Shown: piece after piece, positions 26,810-35,436 of the stretch
Numbering within the stretch: position 1 is the first letter of the stretch
Layout: each line of letters opens with the position of its first letter
Assembly (NCBI GenBank): GCA_965223215.1
Contig: CBDCVZ010000010.1
Span: 6,262,001-6,326,000 of the forward strand
Direction: 5' to 3'
DNA length: 64,000 bases
Source of the DNA: JABDMH01 sp965223215
GTDB taxonomy: Bacteria > Bacteroidota > Bacteroidia > Chitinophagales > Saprospiraceae
Position numbers and translations under genes: made by a program
Notes under the pieces: model-generated
What the model was told of the DNA's origin: nothing
Databases searched by the model: none
The model's input: the letters and a program-made list of their open reading frames with translations, nothing else

Positions 26810-28648
26810 TTAAAAATGAAATCCAAATCCAAAAAACATCGTTTGCATCCCAATTAGACTGAGTCCTGCCATGGCAACACCGATCATGACTAACAGATAA
26901 GGTAGGTGGGCCAATACTCGAATCAGTTTGTGGTCCCAACCTATCCGATGCAACAATGGCATAAAAACAAATGCCAGGCACAGACCCAGAAAAGATATCT
27001 GAAACATGTAAAGACTGGCCATTGCAAATACGACACCTACGAATATTTCAAGCCCCTGTACGGTGGAGCTATCGGGATGGCTTCTGTTAAGCAGTCGGTG
27101 CCACTGCAACTTGATGTTTTCAAGAATATTTTTTGTGTGAGTGCGAAGGTGATGGCTTCGGTCTTTTTTATCTCCGGTTACCAAAAAGATTGCTTTGCCT
27201 GAAATTAGATAAGATAAAACCCCAATGGAAGACAGCGGGCCCAGTGCCGCATACATGGCCGTGCTGTGACTGATGAATTTAATCATTTTCAACGGACGAT
27301 GGATTAGTGCAATAATAAAACACAGAACAGGCGCAAAGAAAGTAAGCAGTGTTATCATGAAAAAGTCAATGGTGTAAATGGACTGAAATCCCGAATCTAA
27401 AACATAAATAGGTAATACAAACGATTGATTATAGATCTCTAATGTCAGATCTTGTTGAAGCCCAAAGTAAAATGGAAGCATTAAATTTGCAACCACCATA
27501 AAAAGAAAATAAACAAGAGTGAGTGGTAGATTTAAAGTGGGAAAAAGAATGTCTAATTTTTCGGTCCAGGTAATATTCTTGGCCTTAATCAACCATTTGA
27601 ATTTTTTTGCTAGAAACTCACTGGTGCCCCTTGTCCACTTCATGTGTCTAACTCGGAACGAACGGACGCTGTCAGGAAAATCTTCAAAACAGACCACATT
27701 GGATACAAATCGTCCTCGATAACCCAGCTCACGGGCTTCTATAGCAAACCCTAGATCTTCACTGACAATGTCAGGAAATCCGCCAATCTCCTCCCAGCAG
27801 CGCCGGCGCAGTAGTGCACCATGACCCAAAAACATCACAAAGCCAAAATCATTGCGAAGCGGTTGATAGTATTTCCAGTGGATATCTATTCCGACACCCA
27901 GTGATTTCGAAAGCTGTGTTTCGGTGTGCGGATTGACTCGATGATTTGCCTGTACGAACCCACATTTATCATCTGATTCAATAACTGGCACTAGTTTCTT
28001 TAGAAAGTCACTTGGCAAGATTTCATCGGCGTCTGCAATGGCAAAATATTTCTCATGTGCAAAATGAGTCAGTCCATGATTTAAGTTTCCGGCTTTAAAA
28101 GCTTTCCGATCGGGTCTCCTTACGACTGTAATTATATCTGGATATCGGGCAGCAAACAGATCGATTTTTTCCTGTTCAGTAGCATCACTACTATCATCAA
28201 GTATGTATACATGGTAACTAGCATAATCTTGAAGAACACAAGATTTGGCAGAGGCTTCAACAAAATCATTGCAGGTAGTGTACAAAATGGCAACAGCGGG
28301 ATGCTTGGTTTGGGGTTGTAAGCTAATTGCTACCTCAGGTTTGTAATAAAAGTATCGATGAATCAGGGCGAAAATAATGACCCCTATATTGTACATGCCA
28401 TATAACCATGCGAAGTCAATAAAAATAATGAACAATAATAACGTTAAAAGACTGGGGAGATCATATGCCATGTCAGTCAGAGCCCATAATCGCGGTTGAA
28501 ACCATAGCAGTAAGATGATCCAGGCACCGATAATGGTCCAGTAGAGGTATGGTTTTGGATTCTGTGAAATATAACCTACATGTTCACACGAAGGAATGGC
28601 TCGTGGAACTGTCATATATCCCTTAAGTTTGGTAGCTATGAAGTTCAT
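26810..28648 (-). CDS. Membrane GT2 polysaccharide synthase (cellulose/PNAG synthase-like)
   Basis: Processive glycosyltransferase of the inner membrane, 612 residues. N-terminal TMs at about 30-100, GT-A domain about 110-330, then five or so C-terminal TMs. Catalytic motifs: VYILDDSSD (first Asp), KAGNLN, FAIADADEILP (DxD), SEDLGFAIE (catalytic base) and RHMKWTRGT, which occupies the QxxRW acceptor-site position with altered residues. There is no PilZ domain, so no direct c-di-GMP control is predicted. It sits four bases after the TPR-barrel gene and 11 bases before the sugar dehydrogenase gene, as expected for a synthase plus exporter pair. The polymer cannot be named. Confidence 0.9.
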   Translation of the reverse strand: MNFIATKLKGYMTVPRAIPSCEHVGYISQNPKPYLYWTIIGAWIILLLWFQPRLWALTDMAYDLPSLLTLLLFIIFIDFAWLYGMYNIGVIIFALIHRYFYYKPEVAISLQPQTKHPAVAILYTTCNDFVEASAKSCVLQDYASYHVYILDDSSDATEQEKIDLFAARYPDIITVVRRPDRKAFKAGNLNHGLTHFAHEKYFAIADADEILPSDFLKKLVPVIESDDKCGFVQANHRVNPHTETQLSKSLGVGIDIHWKYYQPLRNDFGFVMFLGHGALLRRRCWEEIGGFPDIVSEDLGFAIEARELGYRGRFVSNVVCFEDFPDSVRSFRVRHMKWTRGTSEFLAKKFKWLIKAKNITWTEKLDILFPTLNLPLTLVYFLFMVVANLMLPFYFGLQQDLTLEIYNQSFVLPIYVLDSGFQSIYTIDFFMITLLTFFAPVLCFIIALIHRPLKMIKFISHSTAMYAALGPLSSIGVLSYLISGKAIFLVTGDKKDRSHHLRTHTKNILENIKLQWHRLLNRSHPDSSTVQGLEIFVGVVFAMASLYMFQISFLGLCLAFVFMPLLHRIGWDHKLIRVLAHLPYLLVMIGVAMAGLSLIGMQTMFFGFGFHF

Positions 28649-28652
28649 GGTT

Positions 28653-29978
28653 TTAGAAATGATAATTCAGACCCAGCGCCGCAATGGTTTGACTGTTGTT
28701 AAAAAAACCTCGGTCGTAGTTCAGAAAGAGTCTGCCTTTTAGTTTTTTGTAAAGGGGAAATGTTGATATGGCAAATGCTCCTGAAAACTTTTGCACATTT
28801 GCGTCAAGGGTTCGCAGGTGATCATAATAGCCACCGACAACCAGCTCGAAATTGTTAACCAACAGTTTTGAACTGAGTTGATAACGCTGATTGCTGGAGC
28901 GGGTTAAGGTTAAATTCTGATTGTGAAAGATGGTAGCCTCTAGACTAAAATCTTTTGTCAGGCCAATGTCGAGAGCCAGTCCCATCAGGCTAAGTTGTTC
29001 ACTTTGCCGATCATCATATTGTAAAATAAATTTGCCAATCACATTGCTGCCAAAAAAGTAGTTGGTTTCGAGATTAATTAAAGTCTGATTTGGTCGGGTT
29101 GTGAATGTCCGGTGGGCAACTTCCAATTTGGTAAATAACCTGGTGTTCCAGCCATATTTGGCTCCTACAGCAAGGAGTGGGGCAATTCTCTCTTCAGTAG
29201 CCAAAAAGGTGTTGTCTAGAATTAGTGAGTTGTCATACAAAAGATAAATAAGGTGGCGATTGTTGAATTGATATTGTAATTGCATGCGCCGCAGACCATG
29301 ACCTAATTTGGCCGTACTTCGATTGATGCCGTACCAGCCCTCGATCTGCCATTTACCCTCCTTCTGGACGAGTTTCCCCAGTTGTTCCTTGGCCGCTAAG
29401 TGATTTGGATCGAGGGACAAGGCCACCTTAAACGACTTTCTGGCAGTCTCAGGATCTAATTCCTTTACGGCGATAATTCCACTTAGATAATGCGTTTCCG
29501 CTTCTGTGGCGAATTTTTTTAGAATTTGATTGCAGACATATCGTGCACCGGGGATATTTTGATCCTCCAGATAATTATGCGCAAGACCAAAGAGTGCACT
29601 CCGATTCCTTGGATCCTGGGCGAGTGCTCGATTATAAATATGCACGGCGGCTGCAAATTCTGCCGCCCAAGTAGTCGTGTAGGCTAAACCTATGATGGCA
29701 TCAATATGGTCCGAATCAATTTTAAGTATTTCCTTGAAATTGATTTTGGCCTCTTCATATTTTCCCCACCATGAGAAATTATAGCCGCGGGCTATGTAAA
29801 AGGCGAAATCAAGATTTTTAGGATTAGATGCAATGACAGAGAAGAGTGAGTCGGCTCGTTCATAATTTCCGCTCTGTGACAGGGCAATCGCTGTTGCCAG
29901 AATAGAGTCTGCCAACGGATTTGCTTCAACCCTGAACAATATCGTATGAAGAGATAATAAGACTATAATAGTACGCAT
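28653..29978 (-). CDS. TPR protein with YaiO-like outer-membrane beta-barrel
   Basis: Probable outer-membrane exporter subunit of 441 residues. A signal peptide (about 1-19) is followed by TPR repeats at about 25-205 (e.g. ALSQSGNYERADSLFSVI, GKYEEAKINFKEIL, DPETARKSFKVAL) and by a C-terminal domain of about 230 residues of alternating amphipathic strands that ends in an aromatic residue (LNYHF), as outer-membrane barrels do. That matches the YaiO family and is functionally like the TPR plus barrel of PgaA, AlgK/AlgE or BcsC. It is the first gene of the operon with the GT2 synthase. Confidence 0.88.
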   Translation of the reverse strand: MRTIIVLLSLHTILFRVEANPLADSILATAIALSQSGNYERADSLFSVIASNPKNLDFAFYIARGYNFSWWGKYEEAKINFKEILKIDSDHIDAIIGLAYTTTWAAEFAAAVHIYNRALAQDPRNRSALFGLAHNYLEDQNIPGARYVCNQILKKFATEAETHYLSGIIAVKELDPETARKSFKVALSLDPNHLAAKEQLGKLVQKEGKWQIEGWYGINRSTAKLGHGLRRMQLQYQFNNRHLIYLLYDNSLILDNTFLATEERIAPLLAVGAKYGWNTRLFTKLEVAHRTFTTRPNQTLINLETNYFFGSNVIGKFILQYDDRQSEQLSLMGLALDIGLTKDFSLEATIFHNQNLTLTRSSNQRYQLSSKLLVNNFELVVGGYYDHLRTLDANVQKFSGAFAISTFPLYKKLKGRLFLNYDRGFFNNSQTIAALGLNYHF

Positions 29979-30196
29979 GGCAAATTGTAATTTAACAGCT
30001 CACAATGCAGCATGTGTTAGCCTTGATACACTAATCTATTGGGCAAGGCAGCCACTGGATTTGCAAATAAATCTGTGAATTTCTCGACGTTTGTTACTTC
30101 AAGATGCAACCATTGTTGAGTGTGATCGCTGCATTGCCTTGAGCATAGGTATAAGGCTCATCGATGGAGAGTGTGACAAAAAAAAGGGAAAATTAT

Positions 30197-33022
30197 TTAG
30201 AAATTATTTTTCAGCCACCAGAATAACAAGAATGCACCGAGCATTGCAAAGTACAGTGCATAATTATGTTTTTTTGCGATGTTTTGATCCAATGAACCTA
30301 AAAGAATAAAATTCGACCAATAATAAGGATGGTGCAGGTGGGGTGGCGCGCCCGCAAGAAAATTTAATTTGGTGTTTTGAATGGCCTGGTCAAGCAAACG
30401 CTCCTTTCTCAGGTCAAACACAAATCGAGAAAGTATTTTCGTAGCAGTACCTTCCGTTGCCGACCAGAGGCTTGCCACAACGTGTTGTGCACCTGCATAT
30501 AAGAATGCCCTCGTCATACCACTCGCACCTTCACCATAATAGGCCTTTCCTGATGCACTGTGGCATGAGCTTAAGATGATTAGGCTGGTATTCAAATCAA
30601 TCGATTGTAGCAGGTGTGGACTCAGTACAAAGGGCTGTGTACGATCATCAAATAGAATACAAGATCGCTGGGGGTCATCGTAATCTACTAGCCCATGGAG
30701 TGATAGATACAATACATCTGCAGAAGGAGCAGATGTAATAAAATTCTTAAGTGATGATTCGGATTGTGTGAAAGTAGTGCCAGACACGGCTTCCCCAATC
30801 GTCATAACTTCCTTTTCTGCGTTATGGAAATTGCTAAGCTCTACATTCCTTAAAAAATCAACGGTGTGAAGGTTTTGATTCAATTGGCCGCTGTAATTTG
30901 TACCAAAACCAACAAATTTTTCCAAGCGATTATTGGATTGCGCGTGAGCGGCCAGCGAAGTCGAAAAGGCATAAGATATCGAATATTTGGATATCATAAA
31001 TTGACTCTGGTTTTCCGAATCATGAATGGTCAAGGCTTCAATCGAAATGGGAAAAAGAGATGGAGAGGGGATGATTAAGAGTCTTGTGATCTGAGATAAT
31101 TTCTCTAGGCCCGGATAAAAAATCTTTTTGTAGATGATATTACTTTGAATCTTGTCGTAGGCTCTATCTGGATTACTCTGGCCACTCTGCACAACCTGGA
31201 TCGCCGTTTGCAGGTCGATGTCGAGAGCCGTTTTTGTATAAAAAAAATGATCTCTGCTTAACCAAAAGGCAATAATATGATCTTTGTATTCATACAATTC
31301 TACTAAACATTGTCCACGTTCTAACTTCGAGTGGATTTGGTTTATCGTAAGTTCGATATCATCTGGCTTCCATCGGTGATACTCAGGAAAAGCACTGGCA
31401 AGTGAATCATAAAAGACCTGGATGTCTGTCTGTTTTTTAATTAATTCTAAACTCAAATCATCAGAGGTATTTGAGAGGTAACGATCTTGTGCAATGGACA
31501 AAGCTCGCAGCAGAGTTTGTTCTCTGTGGATTAAGTCTAAGGATAAAATCTGGCTAGCTGCCTGATCTTTGGCAAGATGACTTTCCAATACAAGTGCTTT
31601 GGCCCTGTCGATATACCAAAAGGCTTTTTCTAAATGTCGGTATTCACCATTGTATTCATACAACTGCAAATGAAAATCCATCGCATCACCAAGGTAGGTT
31701 GTAATCAAATTGGCAAATTCGAGTTGTGACAAATCGGTACTAAAGTGATAGATGCTCTTACTGATTATGGTGTCGATGATGGCATAGGTGGCAGATGCTT
31801 CCACCAGCCATCGACCAGTCTTGTTTTGCGCCCATATTTGGCGCTGGATCTTACCCTTAATCGCAAGAATACGAGACAAAGGTATTGGATCCATGATGTA
31901 TTGTTGCTTGATGATTGGATTGCCGTAATCATTTAGTTGACAGCCTGGACAAAGAAGCCGAATGGACTTGTTGACCGAGAAGAGGGCATTTTGATATTGA
32001 CCCGCTAAATGCATTACTTCTGATTTATTTTCATAGGCAATAGCTAAGGTTGTGTAATGGTGCCGAAAGTCGCTTGTTGAATCATCACGTATAGCGATAA
32101 CTTCATTGACCAAATCAATGGCTTCTGGCAGTAGGCCCTGCCTCTTCCTCAACATGGCCAGGGTTTCCAACGCATTGGCATATAAATCAGGATCTTCATC
32201 TTTGCTCAGTAGGTATTGTGCAACTTGAATCAGATTTTGACTAAGTTCAAATTTGTCTAGTTCCAAATATGCCGAGGCCGCATTTAAATGAATAATCGCT
32301 TGATCTCGGTCCGAAATTTGGACCGAGCTTGACTTTAGGATAGAGCGTGCTCTTTGGTAGTGATCGATCGCTGAGTTAAACTGATTAAAATCGAGAGATA
32401 GAACGAGTAAATCATTTAAAAGATCATATTGATCACCCTCAGTGCCTGAGATGCCTTCATATAGCGTTAGCGCGCTTGACAGGTAACGGCGTGCTTGCGA
32501 AAGGTCCCGGATTTCTCCAAAATAAACACCAGCGGAATGATATTTTTGGGCTAAATCAATGGTCGTAGTATTTGAATCACTTTCTAATGATTGAATCGAA
32601 TTAACCAAATATTGTCGAGCGAGTCCCTTCTCCGGAGTATATTGGTAGCATAGACCAATATTAAACTCTGTGTTTGCTTTCTCCTGCACGGAAATATCGA
32701 AGCAATTTATCCACACGGAGTCGACCACTTTCCTAAAATATTTAATGGCTTCGTACTCTTGATCGAGCAAGTAGTGGGCCACCCCAATTTTGTGTAATAT
32801 GCGTCCTTTTTGAACGCATGACCAACTTTCAGTTTGATCGATATCCAGAATGTTGTTGAACTGATTGACAATTTCCACCAAGGAATCTGCATCTAATAAT
32901 CGGTCAATCTTCTGCAGTATATGGTGTGCAGTGTCATCATTATTCGCGCTGGCATAAATGGCTGGGTTGGTGCACATAAAAATTATCAGTAAAAGCGCCC
33001 TGAAGATGTGCAGATACCCCAT
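30197..33022 (-). CDS. TPR-CHAT cysteine protease with signal peptide and C-terminal membrane anchor
   Basis: Caspase-like (CHAT) protease fused to TPR repeats, about 941 residues. A signal peptide (MGYLHIFRALLLIIFMC, cut near YASA) exports it. About ten TPR units span 30-480, then a helical linker, then the CHAT domain from about 640 with the dyad LSLHG (His778 counted from the in-frame ATG at 33028) and LSSCHSASG (Cys822), followed by GASGMTRAFLYAGA and SLW. The last 25 residues are one hydrophobic helix with a KNNF tail. The domain would therefore sit in the periplasm, anchored in the inner membrane. It follows the subtilase gene by 17-23 bases and is cotranscribed with it. Other CHAT proteins include separase-like and TPR-CHAT (Csx29) proteases; the target here is unknown. 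Confidence 0.92.
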   Translation of the reverse strand: MGYLHIFRALLLIIFMCTNPAIYASANNDDTAHHILQKIDRLLDADSLVEIVNQFNNILDIDQTESWSCVQKGRILHKIGVAHYLLDQEYEAIKYFRKVVDSVWINCFDISVQEKANTEFNIGLCYQYTPEKGLARQYLVNSIQSLESDSNTTTIDLAQKYHSAGVYFGEIRDLSQARRYLSSALTLYEGISGTEGDQYDLLNDLLVLSLDFNQFNSAIDHYQRARSILKSSSVQISDRDQAIIHLNAASAYLELDKFELSQNLIQVAQYLLSKDEDPDLYANALETLAMLRKRQGLLPEAIDLVNEVIAIRDDSTSDFRHHYTTLAIAYENKSEVMHLAGQYQNALFSVNKSIRLLCPGCQLNDYGNPIIKQQYIMDPIPLSRILAIKGKIQRQIWAQNKTGRWLVEASATYAIIDTIISKSIYHFSTDLSQLEFANLITTYLGDAMDFHLQLYEYNGEYRHLEKAFWYIDRAKALVLESHLAKDQAASQILSLDLIHREQTLLRALSIAQDRYLSNTSDDLSLELIKKQTDIQVFYDSLASAFPEYHRWKPDDIELTINQIHSKLERGQCLVELYEYKDHIIAFWLSRDHFFYTKTALDIDLQTAIQVVQSGQSNPDRAYDKIQSNIIYKKIFYPGLEKLSQITRLLIIPSPSLFPISIEALTIHDSENQSQFMISKYSISYAFSTSLAAHAQSNNRLEKFVGFGTNYSGQLNQNLHTVDFLRNVELSNFHNAEKEVMTIGEAVSGTTFTQSESSLKNFITSAPSADVLYLSLHGLVDYDDPQRSCILFDDRTQPFVLSPHLLQSIDLNTSLIILSSCHSASGKAYYGEGASGMTRAFLYAGAQHVVASLWSATEGTATKILSRFVFDLRKERLLDQAIQNTKLNFLAGAPPHLHHPYYWSNFILLGSLDQNIAKKHNYALYFAMLGAFLLFWWLKNNF

Positions 33023-33045
33023 GGCCAAAAGGTACTTAAAAACTG

Positions 33046-34569
33046 CTAATGCTCACAACCGTCCGACTGTATCTGTAAAACGGCACCGGTGACTACTTCA
33101 AAGCCAGGTAGCAGGCTTGTTTGCAGTAGGGCATCGAAAGTGACGTTGGATCCCAACTGAATTTGTTGTGAAGATTCGATATTGAGATTCGTTTCAAACA
33201 TTTTCGAATCTGTAAAAGTGCCGGTGAGCGAATTAGGACCCACAAAATCCTTTTGGCAATTAAAATTAGTGTTTAGACAACTGCTATCAGACACGGTGAA
33301 AGCGCTATCAAAATTAAGTTTGCCACTCGTTAGGAGTTGATCTGTCAAGGGAATAACATGGTCCGAAGTAAGAAGAATTGGACATATCACTCGATTTGGA
33401 CTAAAATGATCCATTCTGGTTCCAAGCAGCGCAGCTGTCGCCGTAACAATAGCAGCAGCCTGAGAGGTGCCAGACAAATGTACAATGCCCGAATTCAGAT
33501 CTGGTCCTGGAATAAGTTCAGCCATGGTGCCAATATCTACCCGCTTAGCTCCCCAATTGCTAAAAGAACTCAGCTCATCATTACAATCTAATGAGGCAAC
33601 CGATAAGATATTTTCAGTGGGAAAGGAAGCTGGCAGTGCAATTGAATCAGATACATCGTTATCAATGGTAGCATTACCTGCGGCAATCACGACTAGGGCC
33701 TTGCGGTAATTGGCTTCCTGAATCGCAACTTGAAGTGGGAAAAAGATCGAATCATGGTAGATGTTTTGATACCCAAAACTCATATTGATGATATCAGCAT
33801 CTTCATCCAGGGCGTCAAGTAGAGCAAAAACAATGGTTGATAAAAATGCTTGGCCCTGGCTATTATGTGTTTTGCGAATGTCGAAGTTAATTTTTGAAAT
33901 TGCTGGAAAACTTTGGTGGGTTATACTATGGATTAATCCTGCAATATGGCTGCCATGTCCGTGCTCATCCTCTGGTGTGGGATCATTGTTTACATAATCA
34001 TATCCAGAATAATTGGTGAGATTATAATTATGAGTAGCATCAGAATTATCAGAAATATCAGATATTCCCGTATCTAATATTGAAATCTTTATGGTGGAGG
34101 AGTCGCCATGAGGTCTATGATAACTTGTAATGTCAAAGCATCCGATACCTTCCACTGAATAATCCAGTTCCGAATTTATGTTTTGTTGAACATTGAGGGT
34201 GGCGCTACGAATCTTCGATTTGTTTTTTGATCTGGCGATCGCTTCATGGATGTCTGAGATGGTTTGACCATCTTCGGTCACAAAGGGGAAAGATGTCACC
34301 TCCCAAAACGCCATGTCAAGATGACCGCTACGCCACAACTCAACGGCATTGAGATCCTCCAGGTAGGCCTGAATCGTGTCTTCTTCTACACCGTCTTCAA
34401 GACTAACAAAAAATTGATTTCCGTGATAGACAATCGTATCCGACATCGACACGGCAGCTGACGTGGTCAGGATGGCAACCAGGAGCGTCAAAAAAAGATT
34501 CAGCCTGTGGGTGCCCAAGCTCATTGCTGCATAACCTAAGCCAAGACTTTTGCTCCGTTTATTCATCAC
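33046..34569 (-). CDS. Secreted S8-family subtilase
   Basis: Subtilisin-like serine protease, 507 residues. A long N-terminal signal region with hydrophobic core at about 22-41 is followed by a propeptide-like segment (about 45-130). Catalytic residues are visible: ILDTG (Asp166), HGHGSHIAG (His205), AAGN (oxyanion Asn299) and SGTSQAA (Ser369). The final 60 residues (QQIQLGSNVTFDALLQTSLLPGFEV) match a small beta module common at the end of exported Bacteroidota proteins. The start at 34569 is supported by a -33/-7 pair at 34590-34619 with a 15-base leader. It is the first gene of the subtilase - CHAT operon and divergent from the ECF sigma gene. An internal Met16 start is possible. Confidence 0.9.
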   Translation of the reverse strand: MMNKRSKSLGLGYAAMSLGTHRLNLFLTLLVAILTTSAAVSMSDTIVYHGNQFFVSLEDGVEEDTIQAYLEDLNAVELWRSGHLDMAFWEVTSFPFVTEDGQTISDIHEAIARSKNKSKIRSATLNVQQNINSELDYSVEGIGCFDITSYHRPHGDSSTIKISILDTGISDISDNSDATHNYNLTNYSGYDYVNNDPTPEDEHGHGSHIAGLIHSITHQSFPAISKINFDIRKTHNSQGQAFLSTIVFALLDALDEDADIINMSFGYQNIYHDSIFFPLQVAIQEANYRKALVVIAAGNATIDNDVSDSIALPASFPTENILSVASLDCNDELSSFSNWGAKRVDIGTMAELIPGPDLNSGIVHLSGTSQAAAIVTATAALLGTRMDHFSPNRVICPILLTSDHVIPLTDQLLTSGKLNFDSAFTVSDSSCLNTNFNCQKDFVGPNSLTGTFTDSKMFETNLNIESSQQIQLGSNVTFDALLQTSLLPGFEVVTGAVLQIQSDGCEH

Positions 34570-34589
34570 TATCTATAAGTCCGATTCGC

Positions 34590-34619
34590 CAAAATTGTGA
34601 CATCTTAAGTGTGTTCAAA
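34590..34619 (-). promoter_or_regulatory. Promoter of the subtilase-CHAT operon (-33 TTTG, -7 CAATTTTG)
   Basis: On the minus strand TTTG (34616-34619) is followed after 18 bases by CAATTTTG (34590-34597), which matches the Bacteroidota TTTG-N(about 19)-TAnnTTTG consensus in seven of eight -7 positions. It ends 20 bases before the ATG. Confidence 0.55.
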
Positions 34620-34818
34620 ACGATTGCTGAACGAAATAGTTGCCTGTTTTGAAACGGTTTTTATTAGAAAAGATATGTCACATGTCCACCAATCCTGGCT
34701 TATAGCTAGGATACTATTAACATCTATGTTGACCAGTACTAGTAATCAAAGGCCATCTGAAGTAGTGGACTTCAGTATCAGCAAACTCGATGCTTCGGGA
34801 CCAATGCACTTATTGGTT

Positions 34819-34852
34819 TTTGTCCATTACCTCCAAAAAAGCACTAATTTTG
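34819..34852 (+). promoter_or_regulatory. Promoter of the ECF sigma gene (-33 TTTG, -7 TAATTTTG)
   Basis: Perfect TAnnTTTG at 34845-34852 with TTTG at 34819-34822 and a 22-base spacer. It lies inside the longest open frame, so it argues for a downstream start codon (TTG at 34879) for the sigma factor. Confidence 0.5.
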
Positions 34853-34878
34853 CTGCCCAAATCTTAGCAGACACCACT

Positions 34879-35436
34879 TTGAACCGTCTAAAGGAAAATT
34901 TTGATCTCACACAAGAAGAATTTGATCAGCTACTGAGCCAACTGAAACAAGGAGATACTACTCTTTTTGAGAACGTGTTCTTAAAACACTTCCAAGATTG
35001 TATGAAATACCTTCAGAATCGATATCAGGCGCAACACGATGATGCCTATGATTCCACCATGGATACTATGCTAAGTTTTCGAAATCGGCTGGTGCAAGAT
35101 AAGGTCAAATATGGCAACATGCGGTTTCTCTTTACCCAAATGGCAAGTCAAAATTACATCCGTAAAATGAAAGGTCAAAAATTTGCGGAGATATCTGAAG
35201 TCGAGGTGAGTGATGACAACGAAGTCACTATAGATCAAGATGACCTTTTGATTTTGCAAAAAGCCTGGAATCGTTTGACACCAGAATGTCAGCAATTATT
35301 CAGAATGAATTATTATCAGGGCATGAAACTGGTCGAAGTTGCGGACAAATTAAATCGTCCATCAGATACGGTACGAAAGAAAAAAGAAAGATGTAAGAAA
35401 AAATTAATTCAATTTTTTAACGAACATACCAGCTAA
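34879..35436 (+). CDS. ECF-type RNA polymerase sigma factor
   Basis: Extracytoplasmic-function sigma factor. A sigma-2 region at about 20-90 (LLSQLKQGDTTLFENVFLKHF) and a sigma-4 region at the C-terminus (LTPECQQLFRMNYYQGMKLVEVADKLNRPSDTVRKKKER, the HTH that reads the -35) are visible, with no domain between. The open frame begins at 34609, but its first 90 codons show no similarity and contain a good promoter; the TTG at 34879 gives 185 residues, the normal ECF size. ATGs at 34804 and 34678 are alternatives. Its stop overlaps the next start (TAATG), coupling it to the putative anti-sigma gene. It is divergent from the subtilase-CHAT operon. Confidence 0.85.
   Translation: MNRLKENFDLTQEEFDQLLSQLKQGDTTLFENVFLKHFQDCMKYLQNRYQAQHDDAYDSTMDTMLSFRNRLVQDKVKYGNMRFLFTQMASQNYIRKMKGQKFAEISEVEVSDDNEVTIDQDDLLILQKAWNRLTPECQQLFRMNYYQGMKLVEVADKLNRPSDTVRKKKERCKKKLIQFFNEHTS

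Noticed and set aside
26799..26981. N-terminal extension of the sugar dehydrogenase frame
   Set aside because: It overlaps the GT2 gene 3' end and the signal peptide starts at the ATG 26798.
30197..33022. Type III-E CRISPR (Craspase) association of the TPR-CHAT protein
   Set aside because: No Cas7-11, Csx30/31, cas1/2 or repeat array is seen, and the protein is exported, unlike Csx29.
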